From an uncultured Fidelibacterota bacterium (GTDB lineage Bacteria; Fidelibacterota; Marinisomatia; Marinisomatales; UBA1611): a DNA stretch of 64,000 nucleotides. Below the pieces are notes generated by a model. That model was not told the origin of the DNA. It worked only from the letters and a program-made list of their open reading frames with translations, and searched no databases. The translations under genes were made by a program, and so were the position numbers. The number at the start of each line of letters is the position of its first letter. Positions within the stretch are counted from its first letter, which is position 1. Positions 40,522-51,822 of the stretch are shown one piece after another. The stretch spans positions 1 to 64,000 of the forward strand of contig CACEUX010000006.1 of assembly GCA_902562835.1 (NCBI GenBank). Reading direction: 5' to 3'.

Positions 40522-41889
40522 TTGAAAAAACTCTCGATTCAAAGTGACCCCTTTTTTAATGATTTTCAAGATAAATTAATTCAGTTTAACTCTTTATCTA
40601 GAGGAGATAAACTGGTAGTAGCAGTATCAGGTGGTCTTGATTCAGTTACCTTGCTGATACTTTTGAGCGTCATTGATGATTATAATATTGTTGTTGCTCA
40701 TGTGGACCATCAGCTAAGAACAGATAGCATAATAGATCAAAATTTTGTTAGAAAATTAAGTGTTAATTTAAATTTTCCATTCTTTTCAAAAACATTAGAT
40801 TCAAAGAAACGTGATAAAAAACTTAGTATTGAAGAGTGGGGAAGATTAGAACGTTATTCATTTTTCAATAGTATTTTGAACAAGACCAAAAGTAAATGGA
40901 TAATGACAGCTCATCATGCGAATGACCAAGTTGAAACATTATTAATGAACTTAGAGCGTCAAACTGGCGTAGCTGGACTAAGAGGGATTGCAAAGGAGCG
41001 CAATAAAATATTACGTCCTATGTTAGATTTTTCAAAAAATGAGATAATCAAATTTTCAAAGAGGATTGGATATGAATATCGTGAGGACCCATCAAATACG
41101 GATACAACTATTCCAAGAAACTTCTTACGTCACAAAATAATAAAACAATGGGAAGATAAAGCACCAAGAATTATCCCAGGTATAAGAGGGTCTATTGAAC
41201 ATTTTAATGAATGGAAAATTGCCCTTGATTTCATGATTAATACCCATCTTAAGCCTAGGGTAGTTGAGGAAAAAAACAATATAATTATTCACTCGAGAAT
41301 TATTTCTAAGTCACCAAAAATGGTAATAGTCAGATTAGTACAATTATTGACCGATTATCAAAATGAACTCTGGTCAAAACATCAGATACAAATGTTAAAT
41401 CAATTTATTAGAAATAAAACTACTGGTGGGTTACATACTTTACATAATGGATGGAGGATCCTCCATGATAGAGGAAACCTCATTTTAAACAGAAAGCCTA
41501 AAAAAAATGTAATTGAATCAGTTAATCTTTATCCAAATGATCCTGTATTTTATGGGGATTATAAGTATGAATTAGTAGTTAATGATGCTGATGAAAAGCA
41601 ATTAAAAGATGCTGAGTCTGTCGATTGGTCAAAGTTAAAGAATAAGAAACTCAAACTTCGCACATGGAAAAAAGGAGATTCATTTCAACCATTGGGCATG
41701 AAAGGGCATCAAAAAATCAGTGATTTTCTTATTAATGAAAAGGTAGACCTAATATCAAAAGAATCACAAAGTGTATTGACTGCAGATGGGAAGATTGTTT
41801 GGGTTTGTGGAAAAAGAATCTCTAATTCAGTTAAGCTAACAAAAGATACTATGCATACTGCCTTCCTCAAAAGAGATTCCATTTACTAA
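40522..41889 (+). CDS. tilS: tRNA(Ile)-lysidine synthase
   Basis: PP-loop AVSGGLDSVTLL; TAHHANDQVETLLMNL; C-terminal LRTWKKGDSFQPLGMKGHQKISDF. Confidence 0.94.
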   Translation: MKKLSIQSDPFFNDFQDKLIQFNSLSRGDKLVVAVSGGLDSVTLLILLSVIDDYNIVVAHVDHQLRTDSIIDQNFVRKLSVNLNFPFFSKTLDSKKRDKKLSIEEWGRLERYSFFNSILNKTKSKWIMTAHHANDQVETLLMNLERQTGVAGLRGIAKERNKILRPMLDFSKNEIIKFSKRIGYEYREDPSNTDTTIPRNFLRHKIIKQWEDKAPRIIPGIRGSIEHFNEWKIALDFMINTHLKPRVVEEKNNIIIHSRIISKSPKMVIVRLVQLLTDYQNELWSKHQIQMLNQFIRNKTTGGLHTLHNGWRILHDRGNLILNRKPKKNVIESVNLYPNDPVFYGDYKYELVVNDADEKQLKDAESVDWSKLKNKKLKLRTWKKGDSFQPLGMKGHQKISDFLINEKVDLISKESQSVLTADGKIVWVCGKRISNSVKLTKDTMHTAFLKRDSIY

Positions 41890-42413
41890 TGAGAAATATT
41901 ACTGATAATTTGGAGTTGCTTTACTCTGCATCAGAGATAAGGAAAAGAATAAAAACGTTGGGTGCATTAATATCAAAAAAATACGATAAAAAGGATCCCA
42001 TTTTTATTGGTGTTTTAAATGGTAGTTTTATTTTTATGGCAGACCTCTTAAGATCTATATCAATTGAATGTGAAATGGATTTTATTAAAGTTCGTAGTTA
42101 CTCAGGTCAAAAATCTTCTGGTACAATCCAATTATTAAAAGATATCTCAGCTGATGTAAAGGATAGAGATATAATTCTTGTCGAGGATATAATAGATACA
42201 GGCCTCACAATCAAATTTCTACGTAACAGGTTGTTTGGCTCGTCACCAAAATCTATTGCAATTGCAACACTATTATTCAAGCCAAGCGTGGCAGAAATTG
42301 ATTTTGATATAGATTATATAGGGTTTGAAATTCCCCAAGAATATGTTGTAGGATATGGGCTAGATTATGAGCAAAAATTAAGACACTTGGACGGTCTGTA
42401 TTGTATAAAATAA
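41889..42413 (+). CDS. hpt: Hypoxanthine phosphoribosyltransferase
   Basis: GVLNGSFIFMADLLRSI; PRPP motif ILVEDIIDTGLT; YVVGYGLDY. Confidence 0.94.
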   Translation: MRNITDNLELLYSASEIRKRIKTLGALISKKYDKKDPIFIGVLNGSFIFMADLLRSISIECEMDFIKVRSYSGQKSSGTIQLLKDISADVKDRDIILVEDIIDTGLTIKFLRNRLFGSSPKSIAIATLLFKPSVAEIDFDIDYIGFEIPQEYVVGYGLDYEQKLRHLDGLYCIK

Positions 42414-42435
42414 AATTGATTAGTTAAAGAGAGAT

Positions 42436-44535
42436 ATGTCAAATAATAAAAAACAAAAAAAAGAGACAGGTAAGCCAACTCAAAATAAACAAAATGATAA
42501 TTTTGATTGGCAAAGAGCAGGGAAAACTAGTTTTATCTGGTTAATCATTATTTTCAGTGCAATTTATATTTCAGGGCTCCTCACAGACGCTGGGAAAAAA
42601 GAGATAGAGATAGAATACACTCAGTACAGAAAATATCTAGATAATGGGGATATCCAGAAAGCTGTAATTATGGGTGATGTGTTTCATGGAGAATTTAAGA
42701 CTCCGCAGTCAATTCAGTTACCTATTGGAACGCAATTGAATGATATCACACATTTTAAGCTAACATTACCCTTCATTGATAGAGAAAATACAAATGAGTG
42801 GGATGCTGCCGGTTTAGAATATACCTTTAAAGAAAGAACAATTGACTGGACAGGGTATCTTCTAAATATGCTCCCTTGGATATTACTACTTGGGTTTTGG
42901 TTCTTTATGATTAGAAGAATGCAGGGAGGAGCTGGTGGCGTTGGTGGAATTTTTAAGTTTGGAAAAAGTAGAGCTGCCCTATGGACATCAGATCAGCCGC
43001 GCGTTACTTTTAAAGATGTAGCTGGTTGTGAAGAAGCAAAAGAAGAACTAAAAGAGGTGATTGACTTCTTAAAAAATCCAAAACGTTTTCAAAAGTTAGG
43101 TGCCACTGTACCTAAAGGAGCTCTGTTAGTAGGGCCCCCAGGCACAGGAAAAACATTGCTTGCAAGAGCTATCGCAGGTGAAGCTGCAGTTCCATTCTAT
43201 AGTCTGAGTGGTGCTGATTTTGTCGAAATGTTCGTTGGTGTTGGAGCTTCTCGTGTAAGAGATCTTTTTGAACAAGCGAAAAAGAGCTCACCATGTATAG
43301 TGTTTATTGATGAGATGGACGCAGTTGGTCGACAAAGAGGAGCAGGAATAGGCGGAGGACATGATGAAAGAGAACAAACATTAAATGCCCTTTTAGTTGA
43401 AATGGATGGATTTGATAATACTCAAAATGTTATAGTTATAGCAGCTACTAATCGTCCAGATGTTCTTGATCCTGCATTATTGAGACCAGGCAGATTTGAT
43501 AGACAAATTGTAGTTGATGTGCCAGATATAAAAGGTCGTCTAGGAATCCTTAAGGTCCATACTAAAAAAGTTGTAATTAATCACAGAAAAGTAGATTTAG
43601 AATCAATTGCAAAAGGAACACCGGGGATGGTCGGTGCAGACATTGCCAATATCGTAAATGAAGCCGCTTTACTTGCAGCTAGGAAACGAAAAAGATCCAT
43701 AGATATGGATGATTTTGAAGAAGCAAAAGATAAAGTTATGATGGGTGTCCAGAGAAAAAGTATGATTCTTTCAGATGAAGAAAAAGAAGTCACTGCCTAC
43801 CATGAGGCAGGGCATGCCTTGGTAGCGATAAAAACTAAAGGTGCTGACCCCGTTCATAAAATCACTATTATTCCTCGTGGACGTGCACTGGGTGTCACCA
43901 TGCAACTGCCAATGGATGAAAAACATGGCTATACAAGAAATTATGTTGAAGGTAGATTGGCGATTCTAATGGGTGGAAGAAGTGCCGAAATGCTCATTTT
44001 TGACCAAATGACGACAGGAGCTGGGAATGATATTGAACAGGCAACCCAAATAGCAAGAAAAATGGTAACAGAATGGGGGATGAGTGATTTACTCGGCCCT
44101 ATGACATTTGGAAAGAAAAATGAAGAGGTCTTTTTAGGGCGTGAGATACAGTCTAGCCGAGATTACAGTGAGGTTACAGCTAGAATGATTGATGAAGAAA
44201 TATCTAGGATTGTCAGAGATTCGCAGAGGTTGGCTGATGAAATTCTTCGCAAGGATATTGAAATATTACACCGTATGGCAAAAGAACTACTAAAGTATGA
44301 AACAATCGATGCAAATGATTTGGGGAAAATCATTAAAGGTGAAAAGTTGACCAGGCCTCTTAATGATAAATCAGGGGCTAAAAAACAGAGAAGGCCAAGA
44401 CGTCGTTATCAGCGTAAAACAAGTACTAGTAATGGTGCAAATGGTAGTTCTGTGAATGTTAAAAATAAATCAAATCAAAAAGATGTAAAGTCAAAAACAT
44501 CTAATAAGATAAAACAAGTAGGAGCTAAATCCTGA
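42436..44535 (+). CDS. ftsH: ATP-dependent zinc metalloprotease FtsH
   Basis: [29 protein letters not shown] zinc motif; basic low-complexity C-tail. Confidence 0.97.
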   Translation: MSNNKKQKKETGKPTQNKQNDNFDWQRAGKTSFIWLIIIFSAIYISGLLTDAGKKEIEIEYTQYRKYLDNGDIQKAVIMGDVFHGEFKTPQSIQLPIGTQLNDITHFKLTLPFIDRENTNEWDAAGLEYTFKERTIDWTGYLLNMLPWILLLGFWFFMIRRMQGGAGGVGGIFKFGKSRAALWTSDQPRVTFKDVAGCEEAKEELKEVIDFLKNPKRFQKLGATVPKGALLVGPPGTGKTLLARAIAGEAAVPFYSLSGADFVEMFVGVGASRVRDLFEQAKKSSPCIVFIDEMDAVGRQRGAGIGGGHDEREQTLNALLVEMDGFDNTQNVIVIAATNRPDVLDPALLRPGRFDRQIVVDVPDIKGRLGILKVHTKKVVINHRKVDLESIAKGTPGMVGADIANIVNEAALLAARKRKRSIDMDDFEEAKDKVMMGVQRKSMILSDEEKEVTAYHEAGHALVAIKTKGADPVHKITIIPRGRALGVTMQLPMDEKHGYTRNYVEGRLAILMGGRSAEMLIFDQMTTGAGNDIEQATQIARKMVTEWGMSDLLGPMTFGKKNEEVFLGREIQSSRDYSEVTARMIDEEISRIVRDSQRLADEILRKDIEILHRMAKELLKYETIDANDLGKIIKGEKLTRPLNDKSGAKKQRRPRRRYQRKTSTSNGANGSSVNVKNKSNQKDVKSKTSNKIKQVGAKS

Positions 44536-44536
44536 C

Positions 44537-45391
44537 TTGAGTCAGTCTCCCCGGTTAAGCTCATTTCGTAATTGGTGTCAAAATACAGAACGGGACACAC
44601 TAGTTATGGGAATATTAAATGTCACCCCAGACTCATTTAGTGATGGAGGTGAGTTTTATAGTCAAAAGCAAGCTATTCGGCATGCGACCCAATTAATTAA
44701 TAATGGTGTGGATATTATAGATGTGGGAGGTGAATCATCTAGGCCAGGTGCAGATGAAGTATCTGAAAAAGAAGAATTAAATAGAACAATACCTGTAATT
44801 CAAAAAATACGATCTATTTCATCAGATATTCTAATTTCAATTGATACCACCAAATCCAGAGTTGCCTTGGAGGCAATTCAGTCTGGTGCTGATATCATTA
44901 ATGACATTAGTAGTCTATCTTTTGATTCTAAAATGGCAGATATCGTTAAGGATTTAAGAGTCCCTTTAATTATCATGCACATGCAAGGGATTCCCTCAAA
45001 TATGCAAAATAATCCAACTTACAGGGACCTCATTGAAGACATATCTTTGTTTTTCAAGAGGAAAATAAAGTTTGTTTTGAGTGTCGGAATAGATAAGAAA
45101 CAAATTATTCTTGATCCGGGGATTGGTTTTGGGAAAACAGTTGATAATAATTTTCAAATTATAAATCAATTAAATGAATTTTGTAAACTAGGATTACCTG
45201 TCATGATCGGACCAAGTAGAAAATCATTTATCGGGACTACCCTTGATTTACCAGTTGATGATAGGTTAGAGGGTACTGCTGCTACGGTAGCAGCAGGTAT
45301 TTTGAATGGTGCTCGAATTGTGCGTGTTCATGATGTAAAAGAAATGAAAAGGGTAGTATCTATAGTTGAAAAAATTAGAACAGCAGCATGA
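44537..45391 (+). CDS. folP: Dihydropteroate synthase; TTG start
   Basis: MGILNVTPDSFSDGG; DVGGESSRPGA; DPGIGFGKT; GPSRKSFIG. Confidence 0.96.
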   Translation: MSQSPRLSSFRNWCQNTERDTLVMGILNVTPDSFSDGGEFYSQKQAIRHATQLINNGVDIIDVGGESSRPGADEVSEKEELNRTIPVIQKIRSISSDILISIDTTKSRVALEAIQSGADIINDISSLSFDSKMADIVKDLRVPLIIMHMQGIPSNMQNNPTYRDLIEDISLFFKRKIKFVLSVGIDKKQIILDPGIGFGKTVDNNFQIINQLNEFCKLGLPVMIGPSRKSFIGTTLDLPVDDRLEGTAATVAAGILNGARIVRVHDVKEMKRVVSIVEKIRTAA

Positions 45392-46164
45392 CATTCTTTA
45401 AACTAGGATTTTTAACAGTAACTCTTATTGATTTTATTGACATCATACTAGTTACGTGGGTTTTCTTTAAAGTCTATCAATATTTTAAAGATACTAGAGC
45501 AGGTCAAATGTTGATTGGACTTGTGATTCTATTAATATCCTCGTTCATATTTAATTCAATTGGTTTAAGTGCTATGTCGTGGCTAGTTAATCAATTCCAA
45601 ACTGTTTGGGTAGTCGCATTTGTCATTTTATTCCAACCAGAGATACGTCGATTATTAATATATATTGGACAAACTCGATTTTTCCAAAGAATTTTTAGAA
45701 TGGGGACATCGAGATCGTTGGAGGCAATTGTTGAAGCATCGCTTCAACTTTCAGCCAAGAAGTGGGGCGGTCTCATTGTCATTCAAAGAGAAACAGGTCT
45801 ACGCTCTTATAAAGAAGCCGGTATACAATTGAAAGCGGAGGTTTCTACTCCCCTGCTTATGTCAATATTTAATCCAGAATCTCCAATGCACGATGGGGCA
45901 GTCATTTTACAGAATACACTTCTTGAGGCCTCAGGCTGCATCTTACCCCTAACTGAGAGTCAAATGGTATTACCAGAAATGGGAACAAGACACCGCGCTG
46001 CATTAGGCATAACAGAAGAATCTGATGCTATAGTCGTCGTGATTTCAGAAGAACGCGGAACTATCTCTACGGCTGAGAATGGACGGTTTACCAATTTAGA
46101 AATGGATGAAATGAAACTTAGACGCTATCTCAATGAACGGCTTTTTATATCTTCCGGTGATTGA
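45388..46164 (+). CDS. cdaA: Diadenylate cyclase (c-di-AMP synthase, CdaA type)
   Basis: Three N-terminal TM helices plus DAC domain with MHDGAVIL and GTRHRAALG motifs. Confidence 0.94.
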   Translation: MTFFKLGFLTVTLIDFIDIILVTWVFFKVYQYFKDTRAGQMLIGLVILLISSFIFNSIGLSAMSWLVNQFQTVWVVAFVILFQPEIRRLLIYIGQTRFFQRIFRMGTSRSLEAIVEASLQLSAKKWGGLIVIQRETGLRSYKEAGIQLKAEVSTPLLMSIFNPESPMHDGAVILQNTLLEASGCILPLTESQMVLPEMGTRHRAALGITEESDAIVVVISEERGTISTAENGRFTNLEMDEMKLRRYLNERLFISSGD

Positions 46165-46215
46165 TTACAAAAGAATTATCCTTATTCCTTAAATTTCACT
46201 ACTGTAAATTTTTGT

Positions 46216-47317
46216 GTGGAATTAAGTGATTTAAAAGAACAGTTTAATCTTGCTAAGAAAAAAGATTTAGAAATAAGGAGGCACCTTTGACCTAGAAAAG
46301 CGTTCAAGTAATTTAGAACAACTAAGGGAACAATCGTCTTTTCCTGACTTTTGGAATGATAGTCAGGAGGCATCTAATATTTTAAAAAATATTTCGCTTA
46401 TAGAGAAAGAAATTGCACTGTGGAAAGACCTCGCACGACGTCATGATGATATGGAAGTTTTATTTGAATTTGCAGATTCTGGAGAAACTGAGTTAAAAGA
46501 GATTCAAACGGAGCTAGATGCATACAAACAAATTATTGATAAAGTAGAATTAAAACTTACTCTTGGGAAGCCTGAAGATTTGCAAAATGCAATTGTTTCA
46601 ATACATCCTGGCGCAGGAGGCACGGAAAGTCAGGATTGGGCGCAAATGTTATACCGTATGTACTCGCGCTGGGCTGAAAAAGAGGAATATAAACTAGAAG
46701 TTATTGATTTCCAGCCTGGTGATGAAGCGGGTATAAAAGATGTGACTATTGAATTAAAAGGTGATTATGCTTTTGGCCTTTTAAAAGGTGAAGCTGGAGT
46801 TCATAGAATGGTAAGGATCTCACCCTTTGATGCAAATAGTAAAAGGCATACAAGTTTTGCATCAGTTTTTGTCTACCCTGCAGCAAAAGATAATATAGAG
46901 GTCAATATTAATCAGACGGACCTAAGAATAGACACATATAGAGCAAGTGGTGCTGGAGGTCAACATGTCAATAAAACTGATTCTGCCGTAAGAATTACCC
47001 ATATCCCGACTGGTATTGTTGCGCAGTGCCAAAATCAGCGTTCTCAGCATAAAAATAAAAATCAGGCAATGAAAATTTTAAAAGCACGGATATATCAATT
47101 AGAATTGGAAAAAGAGAAGGAAAAGAATAAGGATCTCGAGAATAAAAAAATGGATATTGGTTGGGGTAGCCAAATTAGGTCATATGTTTTCCATCCCTAT
47201 CAAATGGTAAAAGATCATAGAACAAAGGAAGAGAATGGTAATACTCAGGCAGTTATGGATGGTAACCTAGATCGATTTATTCGTGCTTACCTATTAAATA
47301 TGATTCATCAAAAATAA
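46216..47317 (+). CDS. prfB: Peptide chain release factor 2, with programmed +1 frameshift: join(46216..46287,46289..47317)
   Basis: ORF1 (GTG) MELSDLKEQFNLAKKKDLEIRRHL ends at CTT-TGA-C preceded by AGGAGG with 3-nt spacing; +1 frame continues DLEKRSSNLEQLREQSSFPDFWND...; GAGGQHVNKT motif. Confidence 0.96.
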
Positions 47318-47337
47318 GTGGTTGTAAAGGATTAATT

Positions 47338-48831
47338 ATGTCAGATCAAAATAAAAGTTTAAAGCAGATAATGGATTTTAGGGTAGAGAAATTAGATGCA
47401 TTGCGAGAAGCTGGTATTAACCCCTATCCAGTAAAATTTGACCCATCACATTCTAGTGCATTTATTAAGTCGAACTACAATGAGATTGAGGGAAAAACTG
47501 TTAAAATTGCTGGTAGAATTATGGCCTTAAGGAAGATGGGTAAAGCATCTTTTTCTCAAGTAATGGACTCTGAGGGTCGAATTCAATTTTTTATTCGAAG
47601 AGATGATGTTGGAGATGAATCTTATTCTTGTTTTAAGCTTCTAGATATTGGTGATTATGTGGGAGTTGAGGGATTAGTCTTTACTACAAAAACAGGTGAA
47701 ATATCTATTCATACTTCAGCTTTATCTGTTTTAGCAAAAAGTATTCGTCCACTACCTGTTGTTAAAGAAAAAGATGGTAAAATATTTGACTCGTTTTCAG
47801 ATAAAGAACTCCGTTATAGAAACCGACATTTAGATTTAATATTAAATCCGGAAGTAAAGGAAACATTTATTAGTCGTGCCGCAATTATTAGATCAATAAG
47901 AGAATTTTTAGATAATAAAAGTTTCCTTGAGGTTGAGACGCCAGTTTTACAGCCCCTATATGGCGGCGCAAATGCACGACCATTCATAACACATCATAAT
48001 TCTTTAGACCAAACTCTTTATTTAAGAATTGCTGATGAACTCTATTTAAAAAGGCTAATTATTGGTGGATTTGATCGTGTATATGAAATAGCCAAAGATT
48101 TTCGTAATGAGGGCATAGATAGAAATCATAATCCTGAGTTCACTATGCTTGAGTTTTATTGGGCATATGCTGATTATGAAGACTGTATGGAATTAGTTGA
48201 AGATTTAATTCGACAATCTGCTAAAAAGATAGATGCAATGAATATTAATTGGGGAGGAATGGATATTGATCTATCAAAAAAGTTTATAAGAAAACCATTT
48301 TTTGAACTTTTGTATGAAGCTACTGGTCACGATATAGCTGACTTAGATGAAAAAAAGCTTAGAGAAATATGTACTGAAAAAGAGATAAGCATTGATGATG
48401 ATTTTAATCTAGGGCAAATACTTGATGAATTAATGAGTGAATTAGTTGAACCAAAACTTATCCAGCCAACTTTTGTAATAGATTATCCTAAAGAGATATC
48501 TCCTTTAGCAAAAGCACATAGGAATGGGAATCCAAGTATAGTAGAACGTTTTGAATTATTTATAGGAGGTGCAGAGTTTGCGAACTCTTTTTCAGAGCTA
48601 AATGACCCAATCGATCAAAGAAATAGATTGGAGGCTCAAGCTCTGCTCAGAGAGGGAGGTGATGATGAAGCACAGCCAATTGATGAAAACTTTATTCAAG
48701 CCATGGAATGTGGCATGCCACCAACTGGCGGAGTTGGTATAGGTATTGACCGCCTTACAATGCTTCTTACAGGCAATCGCTGGATAAAGGATGTGATATT
48801 ATTCCCGATCTTGCGTTCTGAAAATATATAG
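47338..48831 (+). CDS. lysS: Lysyl-tRNA synthetase (class II)
   Basis: RYRNRHLDLILNPEV; FRNEGIDRNHNPEFTMLEFYWAYADY; GGVGIGIDRLTMLL. Confidence 0.97.
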   Translation: MSDQNKSLKQIMDFRVEKLDALREAGINPYPVKFDPSHSSAFIKSNYNEIEGKTVKIAGRIMALRKMGKASFSQVMDSEGRIQFFIRRDDVGDESYSCFKLLDIGDYVGVEGLVFTTKTGEISIHTSALSVLAKSIRPLPVVKEKDGKIFDSFSDKELRYRNRHLDLILNPEVKETFISRAAIIRSIREFLDNKSFLEVETPVLQPLYGGANARPFITHHNSLDQTLYLRIADELYLKRLIIGGFDRVYEIAKDFRNEGIDRNHNPEFTMLEFYWAYADYEDCMELVEDLIRQSAKKIDAMNINWGGMDIDLSKKFIRKPFFELLYEATGHDIADLDEKKLREICTEKEISIDDDFNLGQILDELMSELVEPKLIQPTFVIDYPKEISPLAKAHRNGNPSIVERFELFIGGAEFANSFSELNDPIDQRNRLEAQALLREGGDDEAQPIDENFIQAMECGMPPTGGVGIGIDRLTMLLTGNRWIKDVILFPILRSENI

Positions 48832-48833
48832 AC

Positions 48834-50000
48834 GTGTTTTTAAGCCTTAAACTGGCAATACGTTTTTTATTCTCACATAAATTAGGAAGTTTCTCTTCCT
48901 TTGCAAGCTGGTTAGCAATAGGTGGGCTTTCAATTGGGGTTACTGCTTTAATGTTAACAGCAAGTATCATAGAAGGATTCCAAGACGTAATTTCTGAAAA
49001 ATTATCATCATTTGAGGGTCATGCTAGGATATCGCATATTTTAGGTAAGCCTATTAATATATCAAATGAACCAATTAATTCATTACTCAAAGATTCTAAC
49101 AATTTACCAGACGAATTTATTAGGGGAGTTTGCATGGTGCGTTCTGGTGCTTTTGCTGAAGGAGTTTTGATTGAAGGTATTAATTTTTTACCTAGATCAA
49201 TTTCAATGAATCAAAATAAACAAATTGAACCTAACGAGATTGTTTTAGGTAATGGTCTTGCATTATCTCTTAATGTTAAAGAAGGTGACACACTTTTTAT
49301 TCAATCCTTTCCCCAAGGCAACTTGTATTTAAATACTCCAAGAATTAAGGCTCTCAGAATAAGTAAAATATTTTCTTCAGGGTTACAAGAATTTGACAAA
49401 ACTCTTGCATATACTAGGCTAGAAGATGCTAGATGGTTACTTTCATTAAATAGCAACGAGGTTTCAGGACTTATAGTTAACAATGAATTTTTATCTCAAT
49501 ATCAAAAAAGAATCAAATATCCTTTCCATCTTGAAACATGGAAGGAGAGACATTCTCTACTTTTTGAATGGATAGATCTACAACGTTGGCCAGCTTATCT
49601 TATGTTTGGCCTAATCGCTTTAGTTGGCTTGGTTAATCTAATTGCATCGATAGCTATGATTATAATAGAAAAATCAAGCCAAATAGGCATTCTGCTTTCT
49701 CAAGGCATAACTAAAGTTGACTTAGTACGAATTTTTGTTTTGCAAGGCGTTTTTATAGGATTTATAGGTGGATTACTTGGGGGTTTGATGTCAACAATTA
49801 TTATTTTTATACAATTAAGATACAGACTTTTTGAAATACCAGCTGATATTTATTTTATGGACAATGTTCCTTTCTCGTTTAACATTTTTATTTTTTTGAT
49901 AATCTTAGGCTTGGTTCTCCTTTTTTCAATCCTCGCTTCATGGGTACCAGTTAAAAATTTATCAAAATTCAATATTGTGGCAGCTTTGAGGTATGAATGA
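48834..50000 (+). CDS. LolC/LolE-family lipoprotein-release ABC transporter permease
   Basis: FtsX/LolC topology: ASWLAIGGLSIGVTALMLTASIIEGFQ; paired with a second permease and LolD. Confidence 0.88.
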   Translation: MFLSLKLAIRFLFSHKLGSFSSFASWLAIGGLSIGVTALMLTASIIEGFQDVISEKLSSFEGHARISHILGKPINISNEPINSLLKDSNNLPDEFIRGVCMVRSGAFAEGVLIEGINFLPRSISMNQNKQIEPNEIVLGNGLALSLNVKEGDTLFIQSFPQGNLYLNTPRIKALRISKIFSSGLQEFDKTLAYTRLEDARWLLSLNSNEVSGLIVNNEFLSQYQKRIKYPFHLETWKERHSLLFEWIDLQRWPAYLMFGLIALVGLVNLIASIAMIIIEKSSQIGILLSQGITKVDLVRIFVLQGVFIGFIGGLLGGLMSTIIIFIQLRYRLFEIPADIYFMDNVPFSFNIFIFLIILGLVLLFSILASWVPVKNLSKFNIVAALRYE

Positions 50001-51160
50001 ATTGGGAAAAATACATTTCTGAGCGTTTTTACATTTCTTCAAATAAACAGGGTAAACACCTTGGAGTGCTATCAATGATTGGAATGGGTATTGGTTGTTT
50101 CGCAATGATAGTCTCTATATCTGTGATGAATGGATTTGAAACTATGGTTCATGGAAAATTAAAAGGGATTGAAGGAGACATAAGTATTTTAGGTAATCCT
50201 GAAGAGAAAATATTAAATAAAGTAGATGGTGTTACAGAGATTATGCCTTTTATGGAAAGAAAAGGTATCATTGAAGTAAATGATATAAGCAGAGTGGCAT
50301 CTATTAAAGCAATTGATGAAACAAAAATGGACAGGTTTTACAATCTTAATTTTATAGGAGATATACCACAATTAGGGCAGATAGTTATTGGGCAAGACCT
50401 AGCCAATCGGTTAGGTAAGGGAATTGGTGAAGACCTCTTTGCATATAGTCCTGTCGACCAAACCGTTGGATTGGCAATTCCACATAAAAAGAAATTGAAA
50501 ATAAGCGGTATTTTTTCAACAAGATTACTTGACTATGATGAGCGTCTTGTATTCATTTCTCTAAAAGATGGTCAAAGTATTTTTAAAAGAAAATACAAAA
50601 TTGATGGATATGATTTAATGACCAGTAAAGTTAGTACAAATATTATTAAGCAAGAGTTGATTAAAAAATTAGGTTTGGAATACCCAGTTTATACATGGGA
50701 CGAGAAAAATAAATCATTAGTTAGTGCCATGAAAATGGAAAGACTCGGAACCTTTGTAGTACTAAGCTTAATATTTTTAGTTGCAGCATTTAATCTGGCT
50801 GCAAATTTGACGCTGATATCAATACAAAAAATGAAAGAGGTTGGTGTAATTAGAGCAATGGGTGCGCCTACTGGCTCTATTTATAAAATGATTATTCTTT
50901 TGGGGTATAAAAGAGCAGGTACAGGCCTATTAGTTGGGTTTTTATGTGGACTTATTATTGTTATTTTACAAAACCAGTTTAAGATAATTCCCTTGCCTTC
51001 AAGTATATATTTTATTGATTCACTACCAATGTTACTTTACGCTTCAGATATACTTATCATACTAATAGTTTCATTCCTATTCATTTTAGTTGCTTCTATT
51101 CTATCAGGTAGAAAATTAATATCAACCCAAATTAGTGAGTCATTGCAATGGGTAAAATAG
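49997..51160 (+). CDS. LolC/LolE-family lipoprotein-release ABC transporter permease
   Basis: GKHLGVLSMIGMGIGCFAMIVSISVMNGFE; C-terminal KMKEVGVIRAMGAPTGSIYKMI. Confidence 0.88.
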   Translation: MNWEKYISERFYISSNKQGKHLGVLSMIGMGIGCFAMIVSISVMNGFETMVHGKLKGIEGDISILGNPEEKILNKVDGVTEIMPFMERKGIIEVNDISRVASIKAIDETKMDRFYNLNFIGDIPQLGQIVIGQDLANRLGKGIGEDLFAYSPVDQTVGLAIPHKKKLKISGIFSTRLLDYDERLVFISLKDGQSIFKRKYKIDGYDLMTSKVSTNIIKQELIKKLGLEYPVYTWDEKNKSLVSAMKMERLGTFVVLSLIFLVAAFNLAANLTLISIQKMKEVGVIRAMGAPTGSIYKMIILLGYKRAGTGLLVGFLCGLIIVILQNQFKIIPLPSSIYFIDSLPMLLYASDILIILIVSFLFILVASILSGRKLISTQISESLQWVK

Positions 51161-51822
51161 TTCTTAAGGCAAATGAGATTTGCAAATCATATAAAAATGG
51201 AGTAAATAAACTCAACGTATTAAATGGTCTGTCACTTTTAATCGAGGATGGTGAAATGATAACAATTATGGGCCAATCTGGATCCGGAAAATCTACTGCA
51301 TTAAATATTTTGGGAACTTTAGACAAGCCTGATTCAGGTAACCTCGAAATAAAAGGGATTGATACAGACACTTTGAATAATAAAGATATTGCAAAACTTA
51401 GAAACAGAGATATTGGTTTTATTTTTCAATTCCATCATTTACTTCCTGAGTTTACGGCCTTAGAGAATGTATTGATTCCTACATGGATAAAAGGTGAATT
51501 TGATTTTGAAGCTAAAGTAATAGATTTATTTCAAACTCTTGGGGTTGCAGATAGAATTCATCATTTTCCAAATGAATTATCAGGTGGAGAAAGGTCTAGG
51601 GTCGCTACCATTCGTGCTATTATTAACAAGCCATGTGTTTTGTTCGCAGATGAGCCAACGGGAAATCTTGATGAAAAAAACTCTACAAAACTAATTGACC
51701 TATTGGGTCAAATAAATAGAGATTTTAATCAATCAATTGTTATAACTACGCACAATCCTGAAATTGCATCAATTGGTAATAAACAATATAAACTCGAAGA
51801 AGGTTTACTAAATAAGGTATAA
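51148..51822 (+). CDS. lolD: LolD-type ABC transporter ATP-binding protein
   Basis: GQSGSGKST, FQFHHLLPEFTALENV, LSGGERSRVATIRAI, LFADEPTGNLD. Confidence 0.92.
   Translation: MGKIVLKANEICKSYKNGVNKLNVLNGLSLLIEDGEMITIMGQSGSGKSTALNILGTLDKPDSGNLEIKGIDTDTLNNKDIAKLRNRDIGFIFQFHHLLPEFTALENVLIPTWIKGEFDFEAKVIDLFQTLGVADRIHHFPNELSGGERSRVATIRAIINKPCVLFADEPTGNLDEKNSTKLIDLLGQINRDFNQSIVITTHNPEIASIGNKQYKLEEGLLNKV

Noticed and set aside
41451-41466. 16-bp perfect palindrome ATGGAGGATCCTCCAT inside tilS
   Set aside because: About one perfect 16-bp palindrome is expected by chance in 64 kb.
45286-45306. Inverted repeat CTGCTGCTAC-G-GTAGCAGCAG inside folP
   Set aside because: Encodes the conserved, symmetric GTAATVAAGI segment; codon constraint can explain it and no T-tract follows.
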